A DNA stretch of 64,000 bases, taken from Xenopus tropicalis. Its lineage: Eukaryota > Chordata > Amphibia > Anura > Pipidae. This document shows, piece by piece, positions 23,036-35,810 of the stretch. A program made the position numbers and the translations under genes. The DNA is taken from NCBI RefSeq assembly GCF_000004195.4, contig NC_030680.2:139623545-139687544 (forward strand), in the 5' to 3' direction. The notes beneath the pieces are model-generated. The model worked only from the letters and a program-made list of their open reading frames with translations, did no database searches and was not told the origin of the DNA. Within the stretch, counting starts at the first letter, position 1. Every line of letters begins with the position of its first letter.

Positions 23036-25990
23036 CAATGTTTCTTGTCCTGGCTCTGCCCTTGTTGTTTACAACCAAAGACAAAGCCCGAAAATGTAGT
23101 CAAGTTCAACAGAACATAAAGAAATATATCTATGTAACGTCCAGGGTCCACTATCACTGGGCATATATATCTGGCAAGTCTGCTCTTAGTGGAGCAGCTA
23201 TTGGTTTCCCAAGGTCTGTATTGAGCAGTACAACCATATGATGAATGGTTTTACTCCCACCCTATCGTGTTCTGCTGTAAAACAATTGGCTAAATACCTT
23301 CAAATATTCCGCAGCACATTGCAGAGATTATTCATCATCAGTCCCTGCCCAAGTGGAGCTTACAATCGAAGGTGCCAATATTTACCTGCCTGTATTACAT
23401 TTGTATTTATTATACTGTAATTATGGCTCGTGGTCAGAACGTGAACTTAGTAGCTGGTATGATTTGCCGTCTCTGCATTTGTACAGTGAAATCAGTAGTT
23501 CTGTTATGCACTGTAGGGAGAGTTAATCCATGTGCTCCTTCTAAAGACGTCAGTGTTGAGGTTATGGTGAGCTCTATCTGTTTCTGCCATTGGAGTGCAA
23601 TTGAAACATATGACACACCTGTGTGTTGTACACTATGTCCGACTCTTACACATTTCAATAGGACAATCCTACGCTCAAAGGCTCCTCTTGTCCATCTTTC
23701 AGCACCATGATAGTTTTACAGTTCTTTATGCAGGTCTACCAATCAGAACGTGACACATTTCCTACTTGGCACATTTCTTTGCGTCTCAGCTTGGCAGTGA
23801 ATGGGTTAAATGTCGAAACAACAATAACGAATGATATCAATTCAGGATGATGAATACTGAGCTTGAAAAATAATTGACATTAACAAAATAAAATGTTTGC
23901 TTGTATGTCCCGCAGCTGAAGCCATTGAAACCCTTTAGTGTTGAGCAGACAAGCAAACAAAACCAGGTTCTCTTTTAAACAGCAAAAATAATTCTGAGTC
24001 CTGATTGGTGGAGTTGTGTGAATAGGAATGAGGTCAGTGTCTGGTTTAAGTAGAACAGGGTGAATGACAAGTGGGTAAAAAACATGAATAACTGCAATAC
24101 AAATTGTAATTTTCTTGAAATACCTCTATGGAACAAACATAAAGACATGTCCCCCTAATGAAATAGTTTGGGTATTTTCCTCTCTCCGGTTCTCGGCAGG
24201 GCTTTGCTGTCATCTGGTAGGAACGGCGTAACCCTTTAGGGGCCAAGAGAGGTTGCAACGTGCCAAAAAAGTCAGGTTAAAATAGCAACAGAATCCGTAT
24301 TAGGAAAAACCTGTTATTCTTATGCACAGTACATTGGCAGAAAAGTCATTCCCAGGATGAGCCACTCTTCCACCATGAAATTGTTTCCTGGCCTGTATTT
24401 TTCCAGGTAATAGAGTCCATATACAGCAGGATTCTGCCCCCTCAGATCTTCAAATCCCCGGCTGTCAGTGAATACCTCATTTGTCACCCTGATTGTTTCT
24501 GCAGGATGAAGCTCGAAGGGGCTGTGCGCATTCCAAAAAATCATGCTTTCTTTTCAAGCTGTGATATCTTAGGCTGGAGCAACATATAAATCTTATTCTG
24601 GCGTGTCTTTGAAAGGTTCTGGGATGTCGGTTTTCCTGTAAAATATAACAGTTTAGAGAAAAGCTGTGCATTAATACTGTCATAGCTGAGTGTCCAGCTG
24701 GCAACCCTGACTGGTTGAATAAAAACAATTAAAGCAAAAGCCTGTGGCCCTCCAGCTGTTCTACTGCTACAACTCACAGCAAAGTCTGGAGAAGGATTCT
24801 GGGAGCAGTTTTCACTGGATGATGTGGACTGTAGTCCAATAGTAGCTGAAGTCTCTGGTTAAAACAGCAAAAAGGGAAAAGATGCGAGATAAAATGATTT
24901 CTTGAAGGCCAACCTGCGGACGTCTTTATAATTATATATAAACACAGGGGGGTCCTCAGATCAGAATTTTTAAAGTGAGAAGTTCACGGTTAAAACGTGC
25001 GAGAATAAGGCAAGATGGCAGCAGAAGGGCAAGAAGACAAAAGTAGGGTATGAGGATGACAATAGGGAAAGGTGGCAGCCAAAACCCAAGGTGAGGGGCA
25101 ATTGTGCGCTCTGCACCAGTTAAATGATGGGAATTCCAGCTCTTAAAGCTACTGGGACTTTGCCTTATCGTAGCCATGGAGTCCATACTTCCCACAGAAG
25201 TTTGCAGTGAGTTATCACCAACAACAACTTCAGAACAGGTTAGATCTTCCATTAAGTTCTCCTTAAAAATATAGGGTAATGCAAAAGCAGAGCGTCTTTG
25301 CACATTTTGCATTCAGTCCATGCCTACTTGTGTTTAGATATGTTTGCACCAGCAGCCATATTGCTTACCTCAGCTGAGGCATTCTCTGCCCCAATAGAAT
25401 GACATGCTGTTACTAATATGCATGGACACACAGTGAGCCATAGCCCCTCCTATAAATATATTCCCCATATAACATTCTAGAGGGGTACAGGGCATGGCTA
25501 TCTCATTTTTAGGTTTATTGGTGGATGAAATGCTTGGTCAGGGCTCCCCAGTTCATGAGTATGAGAATGGTTTTGAATGTGGTAAGCACAATGAGTACAA
25601 CTTGAGTAGCTTTACCGCATGCCTAAAAGCACTGATCTTCGTTATACAAGCAATTAGGAGGTCATCAAGGGTACAATGCCCTGGGGAGTGCAGGCACGGG
25701 AGAGTCAGAGCTCTGTTACAGGCCTGAGAATTCCCTGTATGTGCTACCTATTGGGCCCGTGCATGATGGGGAAGTCAGAAAGTAATTATATATTATATAT
25801 ACTGTATTATAATATATAATATAATTTAATGGGTACTACTTTGGAGCAAAAATGCTTGTCTACTATAGGAGGCATATGTTCATCAGCATATACTCACTCT
25901 GCTTCAAGGGCAGTTGGTACATTTTAACTCCATAGTAATACTGTACCTGTAGACTTGTACAGCAGCCCTCTGGCAGGAGTGCATTCACTA

Positions 25991-26240
25991 CAAAGTGCCG
26001 GGACTAGCCGCTCGGGCACCTTGCCGGCCACCTTAAGTGACTTGACTGGACAGCTCTCCCACCTGACAGTGGGGGGGGAGCGAGATTCCCTGGGAAAAGG
26101 GCTGTTCTCTAGGACCAGAATGGCCTGGAGTGGGGAGAGGAGGGCACGGAGTAGGGCAGTAGAAGAGGTATGTGCCTAGTGCCCCCCAGCATTGCACCCA
26201 AGGCACGTGCCTCTTCTGCCTACCCCTAGTTCCGGCTCTG
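25991..26240 (+). mobile_element. hAT-like MITE, worn ends
   Basis: Left end CAAAGTGCCGGGACTAGCCG; right end on the minus strand CAGAGCCGGAACTAGGGGTA. The ends form an inverted repeat like that of the hAT element at 53.5 kb. No clean target duplication. Confidence 0.6.
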
Positions 26241-27031
26241 CACAGAAAATTTAATCAGATGCTTATAATATTTTACATTTTGCTGCATGCTCAGTTTTTC
26301 TCCCCTCTGCGTCCCACCCAAGTTCATGCTACTGCAGTCCCACTTTGCTGGGCGGCTTGTTTTTCTGAAGTTGGTGTTGTATCCGAGGCTGATGGATAGC
26401 TCTTTGGCCGACAGCTGTTGGTACAGCATATAAACTCCAGCTTTGCTCTAGACACAGCCTGTGTTTACTCATTCCTTGCTTTACAGCAGATGAGCGAGGG
26501 ATATTTTTGTCTTTAACTCTCGCAGTGCACACACACACATGGCATTCCTTGAGTACCAGAGGGCGGCCATATTGCCTACCAGCCCTCTCTCCCCTACAGC
26601 ATCACTATCCACAATGTGCTGACTTGACCAAATCACCTTTAAATCATCTGCATCAGATTAAAGCCAATTCGTGGAACAGTTTGGGAATGAATACTTTGTC
26701 TTTCTTTCTTTTCAGCTGCATATTTTTTTGTCAACACTTTTATTCAATCCAGGTTTTTCCAAGGAAGAAAAAAAAAATGTACATAGTTGTCCTTTTGCCT
26801 CACTGTCAGTTGACAGTCGACCGCAAGACATTCTTTCTCCGTGACACTAAAGATTTATTTTGGGGGCAGAGACGGGGCTAAGGGAGCGCTTTCTGGGTCT
26901 TATTTGCTCTTTGTAAATAAAAAACGTAGTTATTCAGCGTATACAGAGTTTATTGAGAGCAAAGTCGGGGTGGCGTAGGCAGCAGCCGCTTAGCGCCGTC
27001 ATTTTGAATTCTTTTATCTGTCCCTTTATAG

Positions 27032-27118
27032 GGTGAAGAATCGAAAGCCATGACTCTTGTTCTCCACCGGGAATCTGGATCCCTGGGATTTAATATTATT
27101 GGTGGCCGTTCCTGCGTG
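27032..27118 (+). CDS. pdzrn3: pdzrn3 coding exon 2 (start of PDZ1)
   Basis: Short 87-bp exon, 29 codons, starting after a pyrimidine-rich acceptor ending TATAG and closing at a GTATGT donor (27119). It reads [20 protein letters not shown] and continues NIIGGRSCV. This is the first beta strand and the carboxylate-binding loop of PDZ1 (the GLGF-type loop is SLGF), which in this family binds C-terminal peptides of partners. Both borders are phase 0, so it joins exon 1 after Lys238 without changing frame. As I remember the mammalian protein, the segment after IIGG reads RPSV rather than RSCV, so the two residues before the final Val differ. Too short to detect by length; it is called by homology and splice signals. 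Confidence 0.94.
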
Positions 27119-27326
27119 GTATGTTAATTGTTAAAATCTGTTTTCCTGTTGAGTATATGGAGGGGGGGCAATTGTCTGAAATAAAAGTATTGCAGGGTTT
27201 ATTTTGCCTCTATGGGGGGCTGTCTACCATTCATGCCCCAGAAACTAGAGGAATTATGTTCATATCATTTTTCCTTACATGGTATTTTGTATGTATGGCA
27301 TAAATGTATAGCAAAACAAGAGTAAT

Positions 27327-27653
27327 GGTTGCCATACACGGGCCGATCTTAGCTACCGATATTGGTTCCTTTCGACCGATTCAGCAGCTTATCTGCCCGT
27401 GTATGGGCACTAACGACGGGTCTGGCCTGAAGACGGACAGCTCTCGATCAGGCAGGTTTGATTTTTCCATCAGGTCGGGGCCACATTGACTTGTTGATGC
27501 AGCCCCCGAACTGACGGCGCCTATACCTGCCATCCTAATTCGACTGTTTGGGGCCAAACAATCGAATTAGCCCAATATCGCCCACCTGTAGGTGGGGGAT
27601 ATCGGGAGAAGATCCACTCACTTGGCAACCTCTTACCGTGTTTGGCCACCTTA
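27327..27653 (+). mobile_element. GGTGGCCATACAC-type MITE
   Basis: Left end GGTTGCCATACACGGGCCGA; right end GTGTTTGGCCACCTTAAGG. It contains the TTCAGCAGCTTATCTGCCCG and CCCACCTGTAGGTGGGGG blocks. It lies 208 bp after exon 2. The family uses TTAA targets, as better copies show. Confidence 0.8.
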
Positions 27654-28698
27654 AGGGCTGCTCTGTACGGAATGCATTATTTATATGTCCATTTGACATT
27701 TATTTATGTGAAGGGGGAGCGAACTCTCAAATTAAAGGAGACAAACAGCATAAATGAAAACGCCAATCTTGTAGGCAATAATCAATACAATATGGTGCTA
27801 GTTTCACTCCAGCCAAAAATGTATCATTATCTTGAATAAATGGAGCTCCCCCTAGATCTGCTACAGTCCCTGTTTCAAATAAGCGGTGGGTGTGGTCGAT
27901 GCCAGAAGCACAGTAGGAAAGGAGTAGCCAATCACAGCCCTGCAGTCACACAAGCAAAGAAAGCCTTCAGTTCCCTATTAGGTCAGCCTAGCTGCTGATT
28001 GGTTCCTATTCTACAGTGCAGTCTGCTGAGTGGCCCTTCAAATGTAGCTTATTAATAGCAGCTCTGTATTTTGAAAATGATAAGCATTAGGCCTGGCACA
28101 CTTTTGTGTGATACCCGTGCCCCCCTGCCAACCATACCTGTGTGTCCCACTCCCCCTGCACCAGTACAAGGTGTATGTGGGGGAGGAGCCAAACAAAAAG
28201 ACAGGAAAAGAATTTAGCCAATAAAACAAAAGTCCAGTCAGATCTGTGACCTTATTGCCAGTGTGTAACGATTAACTTTTCTGGAAAACAATACTGACCG
28301 TCATATATATTTTTCCTCCCTTTATTATAAACATTGGGATCAAGCATCAGCAGCCAGGGGCCCCCCAGTAACAATCCAGCTTTCTTGGTTGCTCTGAAGG
28401 GTGGGAGGATGCAGAGAGCGCTATATATGTTATATATCACAGGGCATGTGGGGTGAAGCGTGCACCTTTTTGATTACTGATGAGTGTAATTGCCCCCACC
28501 CCCCAACTCCTCTTTCATCTTGTTTTCTGTAACTGTTATCAAGTAACATAAAGTGTTAATGATTTTCAGAAAAGACTCTGTTGCTTACTGCTGGGCAGGT
28601 TTAACCCTCTGGGATAAAGGAACCTTCAGTCACAAGGACATGTGGGCTTAATTTGTTTGCTGTAATGGACAGATTACTTTATGTTAAACAAAAGGGAA

Positions 28699-28730
<32 letters not shown>

Positions 28731-28807
28731 GTCTCATTGATAGTTTGCCCTGCACCCCTTTCTGAGGTTTTAACAATTCAAAGCAAATAGGGAGAGTCAG
28801 ATTTATA

Positions 28808-29885
28808 CGTGACCATATAAAGGCTCAAGGCTGCAGGCTGAGTTATACAGGGAACTCTGAGTATCACTCATGTATTATAAGGGATAATGTACCCCCTACT
28901 GTAAATGATAAGGATATTAGCAGTCACTGAGGGGTTCTGTGCCCATATAAAGGCACAAGGCTGCAGGCTGAGTTATACAGGGAACTCTGAGTATCACTCA
29001 TGTATTATAAGGGATAATGTACCCCCTACTGTAAATGATAAGGATATTAGCAGTCACTGAGGGGTTCTGTGCCCATATAAAGGCACAAGGCTGCAGGCTG
29101 AGTTATACAGGGAACTCTGAGTATCACTCATGTATTATAAGGGATAATGTACCCCCTACTGTAAATGATAAGGATATTAGCAGTCACTGAGGGGTTCTGT
29201 GCCCATATAAAGGCACAAGGCTGCAGGCTGAGTTATACAGGGAACTCTGAGTATCACTCATGTATTATAAGGGATAATGTACCCCCTACTGTAAATGATA
29301 AGGATATTAGCAGTCACTGAGGGGTTCTGTGCCCATATAAAGGCACAAGGCTGCAGGCTGAGTTATACAGGGAACTCTGAGTATCACTCATGTATTATAA
29401 GGGATAATGTACCCCCTACTGTAAATGATAAGGATATTAGCAGTCACTGAGGGGTTCTGTGACCATATAAAGGCTCAAGGCTGCAGGCTGAGTTATACAG
29501 GGAACTCTGAGTATCACTCATGTATTATAAGGGATAATGTACCCCCTACTGTAAATGATAAGGATATTAGCAGTCACTGAGGGGTTCTGTGCCCATATAA
29601 AGGCACAAGGCTGCAGCTGAGTTATACAGGGAACTCTGAGTATCACTCATGTATTATAAGGGATAATGTACCCCCTACTGTAAATGATAAGGATATTAGC
29701 AGTCACTGAGGGGTTCTGTGACCATATAAAGGCACAAGGCTGCAGCTGAGTTATACAGGGAACTCTGAGTATCACTCATGTATTATAAGGGATAATGTAC
29801 CCCCTACTGTAAATGATAAGGATATTAGCAGTCACTGAGGGGTTCTGTGCCCATATAAAGGCACAAGGCTGCAGGCTATACAGGT
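28808..29885 (+). repeat. 130-bp minisatellite array 2, about 8 copies
   Basis: Same unit and orientation as array 1 at 2.5-3.2 kb, with most units matching base for base over long runs (e.g. GATAATGTACCCCCTACTGT). One copy has GGCTCAAGG for GGCACAAGG, shared with the first copy of this array. Two adjacent copies lack GG in GCAGGCTGAG. Confidence 0.95.
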
Positions 29886-30532
29886 CAGGGAACTCTGACT
29901 GAACTTTATCTTATGGTGATATCCGGCATGAAGGTCAGGGTAATACTTAATTTTGCTCCACAGCCTATAAAACTCTGGTATTGGAACTGTAAGTTCAGGG
30001 TATGTTATTTTAAATGGGTCATGTGATACAAACGACATCACTAAGTGCAGTTAATTCCAGGTGACATCTCTAACTCTGTTTATGAGGATATATTTTACAG
30101 GTTATTAATAGCTTTTGTGTATTATAAGTTTCTGTAGATTGTTCTTGGCTATAGTACAGAAATATACTATGCAAAAACCCTACTTTATCTCATCCAACAA
30201 TCCGTAGCATGAATGGGATCCCTGATTGCTGCAGGCAGTTCTGCGCAGTATGTAGAATTACCAATAATCATGCTGAGTAATTGTGCTTAGTGGATTCTTT
30301 GGTGCATAACTGTCACGGCTTGCTCGCTGGTATGCAGCTATGGGAGGCTGAATGGCTGCAATAAGTCACATTATCATGACAAAATGCCTTGTTTTGAAAA
30401 TGGCCAATATGTCTCTGACATCTCAAAAAAAAGATATTTTTATGAGGGACTAATGTTTTAATAATTTGCCCTATTATCAGCAATCTTTAAAAGTCTGCTG
30501 GAAATGATAGATCTTAAAGGCATACTTTACCC

Positions 30533-31335
30533 TTAATTGTTCCTGTAGAATTGTGCTTAGTACAGGGGGTTACCTAAACTGCCATAGTTTTATGGTATCT
30601 CTCTGTACAGGCTATGAGCCAACTTAGGGGGCTGTTCCTGCTGAATTGTGCTTAGTACAGGGGAATCCCTATGCTGCCATAGTTTTATGGTATCTCTCTG
30701 TACAGGCTATGAGCCAACTTAGGGGGCTGTTCCTGCTGAATTGTGCTTAGTACAGGGGAATCCCTATGCTGCCTTAGTTTTATGGTATCTCTCTGTACAG
30801 GCTATGAGCCAACTTAGGGGGCTGTTCCTGCTGAATTGTGCTTAGTACAGGGGGTTACCTAAACTGCCATCGTTTTATGGTATCTCTCTGTACAGGCTAT
30901 GAGCCAACTTAGGGGGCTGTTCCTGCTGAATTGTGCTTAGTACAGGGGAATCCCTATGTGCCATAGTTTTATGGTATCTCTCTGTACAGGCTATGAGCCA
31001 ACTTAGGGGGCTGTTCCTGCTGAATTGTGCTTAGTACAGGGGAATCCCTATGTGCCATAGTTTTATGGTATCTCTCTGTACAGGCTATGAGCAAACTTAG
31101 GGGGCTGTTCCTGCTGAATTGTGCTTAGTACAGGGGAATCCCTATGTGCCATAGTTTTATGGTATCTCTCTGTACAGGCTATGAGCCAACTTAGGGGGCT
31201 GTTCCTGCTGAATTGTGCTTAGTACAGGGGAATCCCTATGTGCCATAGTTTTATGGTATCTTTCTGTACAGCCTAAGAACAAACATGGGGGCGTTTCCTG
31301 CTGAATTGGGCTGATTACAGGGGAATGCCTATAGT
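30533..31335 (+). repeat. 94-bp minisatellite, about 8.5 copies
   Basis: Unit 93-96 bp: TGTTCCTGCTGAATTGTGCT, TAGTACAGGGGAATCCCTAT, TAGTTTTATGGTATCTCTCT, GTACAGGCTATGAGCCAACT. CTGAATTGTG recurs at 30641, 30735, 30831, 30925. The last copy is the most diverged. A single worn copy lies at 1.34-1.45 kb. Confidence 0.95.
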
Positions 31336-31521
31336 GGCAGAGTATCTGTCATTACAATAATACAGAAATGGAGGGGTTTGTGTTCCTGCTTATGCTTTAC
31401 CTGGAGTATTAATTTACTGGCCATATATGGCTGGTTCATTGTTTTTTCAGACCACACCTCTAGCTGAAAGGCCACACCCAGTCTGGTTTCCTGATATTAT
31501 AACAACAAATCTGGCTACTAC

Positions 31522-31650
31522 CATTAGGCCCAGACTGGCAAATGCCAGAGGGACTGCTGTAAGATGCTATAGGCAGTGACTATTTCATGGGCTGGGGGGG
31601 CTGTTTGCACTTGAAATGCCTGGGCCTACTTTACATCCTAGTACAGACCT
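31522..31650 (-). mobile_element. hAT-like MITE fragment (CAGGTCTG end)
   Basis: Contains GCCCAGACTGGCAAATGCCA and ends CCTAGTACAGACCTG. It is the minus-strand relative of the cleaner copy at 55383-55520; another copy lies at 34.1 kb. Confidence 0.65.
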
Positions 31651-32761
31651 GATTACCTTGGTCATTGTAGTACTGTCTTATCTATAGTTCCATGGATCTC
31701 CCATTCCTCTTCATATTATTGATTAATGTTTTTACTAATTAGGAGAATTATCTTTTATTTATTTAATACTGGCATCAGTCCCCGCCCCAGAGGAGCCAAC
31801 TATTCCAGTTTCCCATTATACACACCTAGAATATAGTGTAGGGGATCCGCAGTAGAAGGAGACTATCACAGACATGTTAAGGCGCTTATGGCCATGGCAA
31901 TAACAAGGCTCTGTTAGGAGTTTTAAGTACATGTGAAGTGAAGTCTTCAGGGTAATTAACGGGTAAGGGTCACTGCTGGCCTCTCTAAAGTGGCTTTGCC
32001 CCCCTGACCTCTAATATCCACTCAGACACCAATTAGAATCTTGCAAACACATAGGGGATTGTGGCTCCCATGCAGCTGTTGTTGCTAATATGCTCTGTGT
32101 ATAATGAGCTTTATATTGCATATATTTTGCCTTAGGGCAGTGGTATGCGCGACAGTTTTGGCCATTTTGTCGCTCTGAATTAACCACTATACCTGTAAAT
32201 ATTCACCTTGTTGGGTTTATTTGTTGCTATATTCACTAACCTGCTCCCCAGTTGCCTTGAGAAAGGTGCTAGCTGTGTTAGCTGTGGAGCATTACACTAG
32301 GCAAGCAACATGGCAGCTCCGAACAAAATACTCAGTCAAAATGATCTGTACACATACCAACCTGTGTGCTGTACCTATTACAGGTGGTTCTGTTTACTTT
32401 CACATTGCCAAAACTCTATTACTTTGACTACAGGTTGGTTCTGGCCCCAGCTACTAAAGCTGAAACAATTCAGCAATAACAATACAATATTAGGGTAATT
32501 GTAATAAAAGGCTCTAATTAAGCCACGGGTTTTGTAACCTTTAGCAGCTAAACAGGTAATATATCTGCTGATTGGTTGCTTTGGGTTACCAGACCAGTAG
32601 CAAACGAGGCGCCAGTTATTACATTTCTCTATTATGACCCCACAATTAAATCGAAATGAAATTGCCTTGGATTACAGCATATTCCTTGTGTTTTCATATG
32701 TATGTTGTGTCCTCCTCAACTCTGTTGATTTGTCTGTGGATCCACACCCCTGGCTCTACCT

Positions 32762-33101
32762 AAAGCTGGCCATACACGCACTGATAATATCGATGAAACC
32801 TCGTTTCGTACGATATTCGGTGCGTGTATGGCAAGTCGGCGAGTCGACCGGTATCGCAGGAAGCTGCTGATATCAGTCGACTCGCCGATAGGGTGGGTTA
32901 AAAGATTTTGATCAGGCGCCATAGAAGGCGCCTGAGCAAAATCTGCCTTCAGGGCTGAATCGGCAGAAGGAGGTAGAAATCCTATTGTTTCCACCTCCTT
33001 ATCTGCCGTTTCAGCCCTGAACGGTTAGTTGTGGAGTTAACGATCTTTCGTGCGAACGATGGTCGCACGAAAGATTGCAAATCGCCACGTGTGTGGCCAC
33101 C
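32762..33101 (+). mobile_element. MITE with CTGGCCATACACGCAC end and internal foldback
   Basis: Starts AAAGCTGGCCATACACGCAC, with a first small foldback around CGTACGATATTCGGTGCGTG and an inner block CAGGGCTGAATCGGCAGAAG. It ends GTGTGTGGCCACC at a TTAA. The copy at 38265-38549 is in the opposite orientation. Confidence 0.8.
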
Positions 33102-33105
33102 TTAA

Positions 33106-33358
33106 AGGTCCCCATACACCTTCAGATCCTACAGGTGGGTGATATCGGGAGAATCCAGGCTACTTCGGGCATTTGGCCCTGGGGCCAAACAATCGAATTA
33201 TAATGACGGGTATAGGAAAAGTCGGTTCAGGAACCGCATCAACGAGCCAATGTGGTCCCCGATCCAACTAAATCTTTTAACCTGCTCAATCGATATCTGC
33301 CCGATTTCAGTCTAAGGGACCGATACCGGCAGCTAGAATCGTCCCGTGTTTGGGGACC
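33106..33358 (+). mobile_element. TTAA-flanked MITE (AGGTCCCCATACACC end)
   Basis: Flanked by TTAA at 33102-33105 and 33359-33362. Left end AGGTCCCCATACACCTTCAG; right end GTGTTTGGGGACC. The ends are inverted repeats and the target duplication is exact. Its left TTAA is also the right boundary of the previous element. Confidence 0.85.
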
Positions 33359-33670
33359 TTAAGCTGATCAGAAAACCCTACACTACAATAATAAGACCCA
33401 TAATGGGTATAAATAGTCGGTATTTGGGAATCTGATCAGCGTTTCCTTCTGCTTTAAAAACCCAATGGGTGAGCTTTAGCCTATAAGATAAACTCATATC
33501 AATAGGAATTTCTTGGAGCTCTCTGGGATTAGTTCCCAGAATTCCTTGTGTTTCTTAGCACAGTTACAGTGCTGCTTCCCAAAGCTAACAGACCCCTATA
33601 TAACTCCCACTTACTTTCCTCCTAGGCTCCTCCGCTCCCAAGCAGTCTTTCAACTTTTGCATCATTCAGG

Positions 33671-33908
33671 GCAGTGATCCCCAACCAGTGGCTCGGGGGC
33701 AACATGTTGCTCACCAACCCCTTGGATGTTGCTCCCAGTGGCCTCATAATTGGTGCCCATTTTTACATTTCTTTGGAAGCACAGAGACACAGTTTTATTC
33801 CAAGCAGAGAGCCCTGCAGGCCTACTGTCCCCATGGGGCTACCAAATAGCCAATCACAGCCCTTATTTGGCATCCCCAAGGGACTTTTTGATGCTTGTGT
33901 GGCTCCCC
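33671..33908 (+). mobile_element. hAT-like MITE, left part (CAGTGATCCCCAACCAGTGG)
   Basis: Begins with the CAGTGATCCCCAACCAGTGG end of a very common Xenopus element and carries TTGCTCACCAACCCCTTGGA and AGCCAATCACAGCCCTTATT. The usual right end (a GGTTGGGGA-type TIR) is missing, so it is truncated near 33908. Confidence 0.75.
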
Positions 33909-34097
33909 AACACTACACTGCTCCCGGTGGTGGCTCTCTGAACATACGCCTTAGACAAGACACAAGGAGCAGGAGGCATATATCAGGGTAAGCTGGAAGA
34001 TAAGTAGGGGTTGAAAAAGAGAATTGGATACAGATGGGGATTATATAGTAACGGGTCAAAGGTTGCTCCATTTCTAGTAAATTATAGTAGCCATTCA

Positions 34098-34252
34098 CAG
34101 CCCAGACTGGCAATCTGTGGGTTCTGGCAAATGCCAGAGGGGTAAGATGTCATAGACACTCACTATTTAGAAGAGTGGTGGGGGGCTGTTTGCACCTCTG
34201 TTTACTTGAAATGCTAGGGCCTAATTTAAATCTCAGTCCAAGACTGAGCCAA
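34098..34252 (-). mobile_element. hAT-like MITE, CAGGTCTG family
   Basis: Contains CAGCCCAGACTGGCAATCTG and ends TCTCAGTCCAAGACTG. It has the same internal order as the 55.4-kb copy, read on the minus strand. Confidence 0.65.
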
Positions 34253-35564
34253 TCAGAATTTACTGGTCTTCTGTCTAAAAGTCGGCATCTGCAAAGGGCA
34301 GCACAGAGGATGCTGGGAGCAGGCAGCAAGATGGTGGCAGCATGATCTGCAACCCTGGGCTGGGGAAGATTTATAAAGAAGAGGGGTGCTGGCCTGGGGT
34401 AAATATAGCAACAAATTTACCTAACAAATTGACACCACAATGATGTGGGGTTTTGTTATCCATTAATTAAGACTCTATGAGAAATGGCAATGGCAATGTT
34501 TCTGTAGAACAGGGTTCTAGATAACTGATCCCATGCTTGCAGTTTCTTGTGGATAGTTGAGTAGAAGTTGGAGAGTAAGAGGCCTAGGGGGCTGCAGTCT
34601 CATTAATCAGGGCACAGAGTTCCTGAGCAGAATATGCGTCAGCGGGCCAGGGATACGGATATTACACCTTGACGTATATACACACAATACACAGCATGAG
34701 GTGTGTGAGCCGTAGAACCGGCATAGAGCGCTCTCTGTCTCATGAGTAACCACAAGATAAACAGTTAAACCGCTATGAAACTGTCTCGCAATTATCTCCG
34801 ACTGCGGTTACCTGGATGCAAAGTCACACTCCATAGCTCTCATTTACCGACGTAGTCGCACACCTCCGGGTCCTCGCGAGGGATTCTGGGATAAAGGGAG
34901 AATGAATGGGAAACTGAATGTACAAGCCACAAAGCAAATTCCTATGGATCAGGGGTTAAAATGCAACAGAGCGCAAAACTAGCATAGGCTATCAGATTAC
35001 TGTGCTTAAAAGAGTATGCTACCTGCATATTAACTCTATGCTGGAAATACTTTTCAAATTGTAATTTCCTTTTCATTTAGGTTTGAAACCAGTGAGAAAG
35101 TGTAATGAATGAATATTGAAAATTATATTTTCTTTCATTAGGTGGTGTAAGTATAAATCAATGCTAATATTAAAACAATTTTATTGTGGCTTGTAACATT
35201 TTTTAGCTGTCTGATCCTGAAAAACTTAAGATAAGCTGATAAAACTAATTACCAGACTACTGAGAAGCCCCTGATAATGAGCAGCTCAAAGGCTGCTGCT
35301 TAGAGATGGGAGGGGTTTGTTTGTTCAAAGGTAGATCTGAATGTATAGGCATTCCCAGACAGTCTGTCTATTAGATATCCAGACTACTATGTTAGTTCTG
35401 TCCAATCATTGACCCAAGGGCTAAAACATCATATTGGCCCAATTTTGGACTAAATGGATTAAGAAAAGATCCAATTGTTTGGTGACTTATAAGAAATAAT
35501 AGGGTTTTATCTTCAGGTGAAATTTCTCTCTCTCTCTCTCTCTCTCTCAATAAATATAATATAA

Positions 35565-35810
<246 letters not shown>

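Larger units (their letters stand above)
17411..27031 (+). other. pdzrn3: pdzrn3 intron 1 (9,621 bp)
   Basis: Phase-0 intron between exons 1 and 2. It holds the right-hand copies of duplicated blocks A and B, a 31-bp minisatellite, a degenerate MITE at about 21405-21655 with fragments resembling the GGTGGCCATACAC family, a two-copy tandem duplication at 22.7-23.0 kb and a hAT-like element at 26.0-26.2 kb. In 23.05-25.98 kb I see only single-copy-looking sequence, a worn SINE-like trace near 23.3 kb, and a coding-like island on the minus strand at 24.3-24.5 kb. An AT-rich palindromic stretch lies near 25.79-25.84 kb. The stretch 26.24-27.03 kb shows nothing beyond the acceptor. Confidence 0.9.

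Noticed and set aside
24956..25312. 118-codon minus-strand frame with a hydrophobic C-terminus
   Set aside because: No family pattern; pyrimidine-rich stretches alone explain the hydrophobic run.
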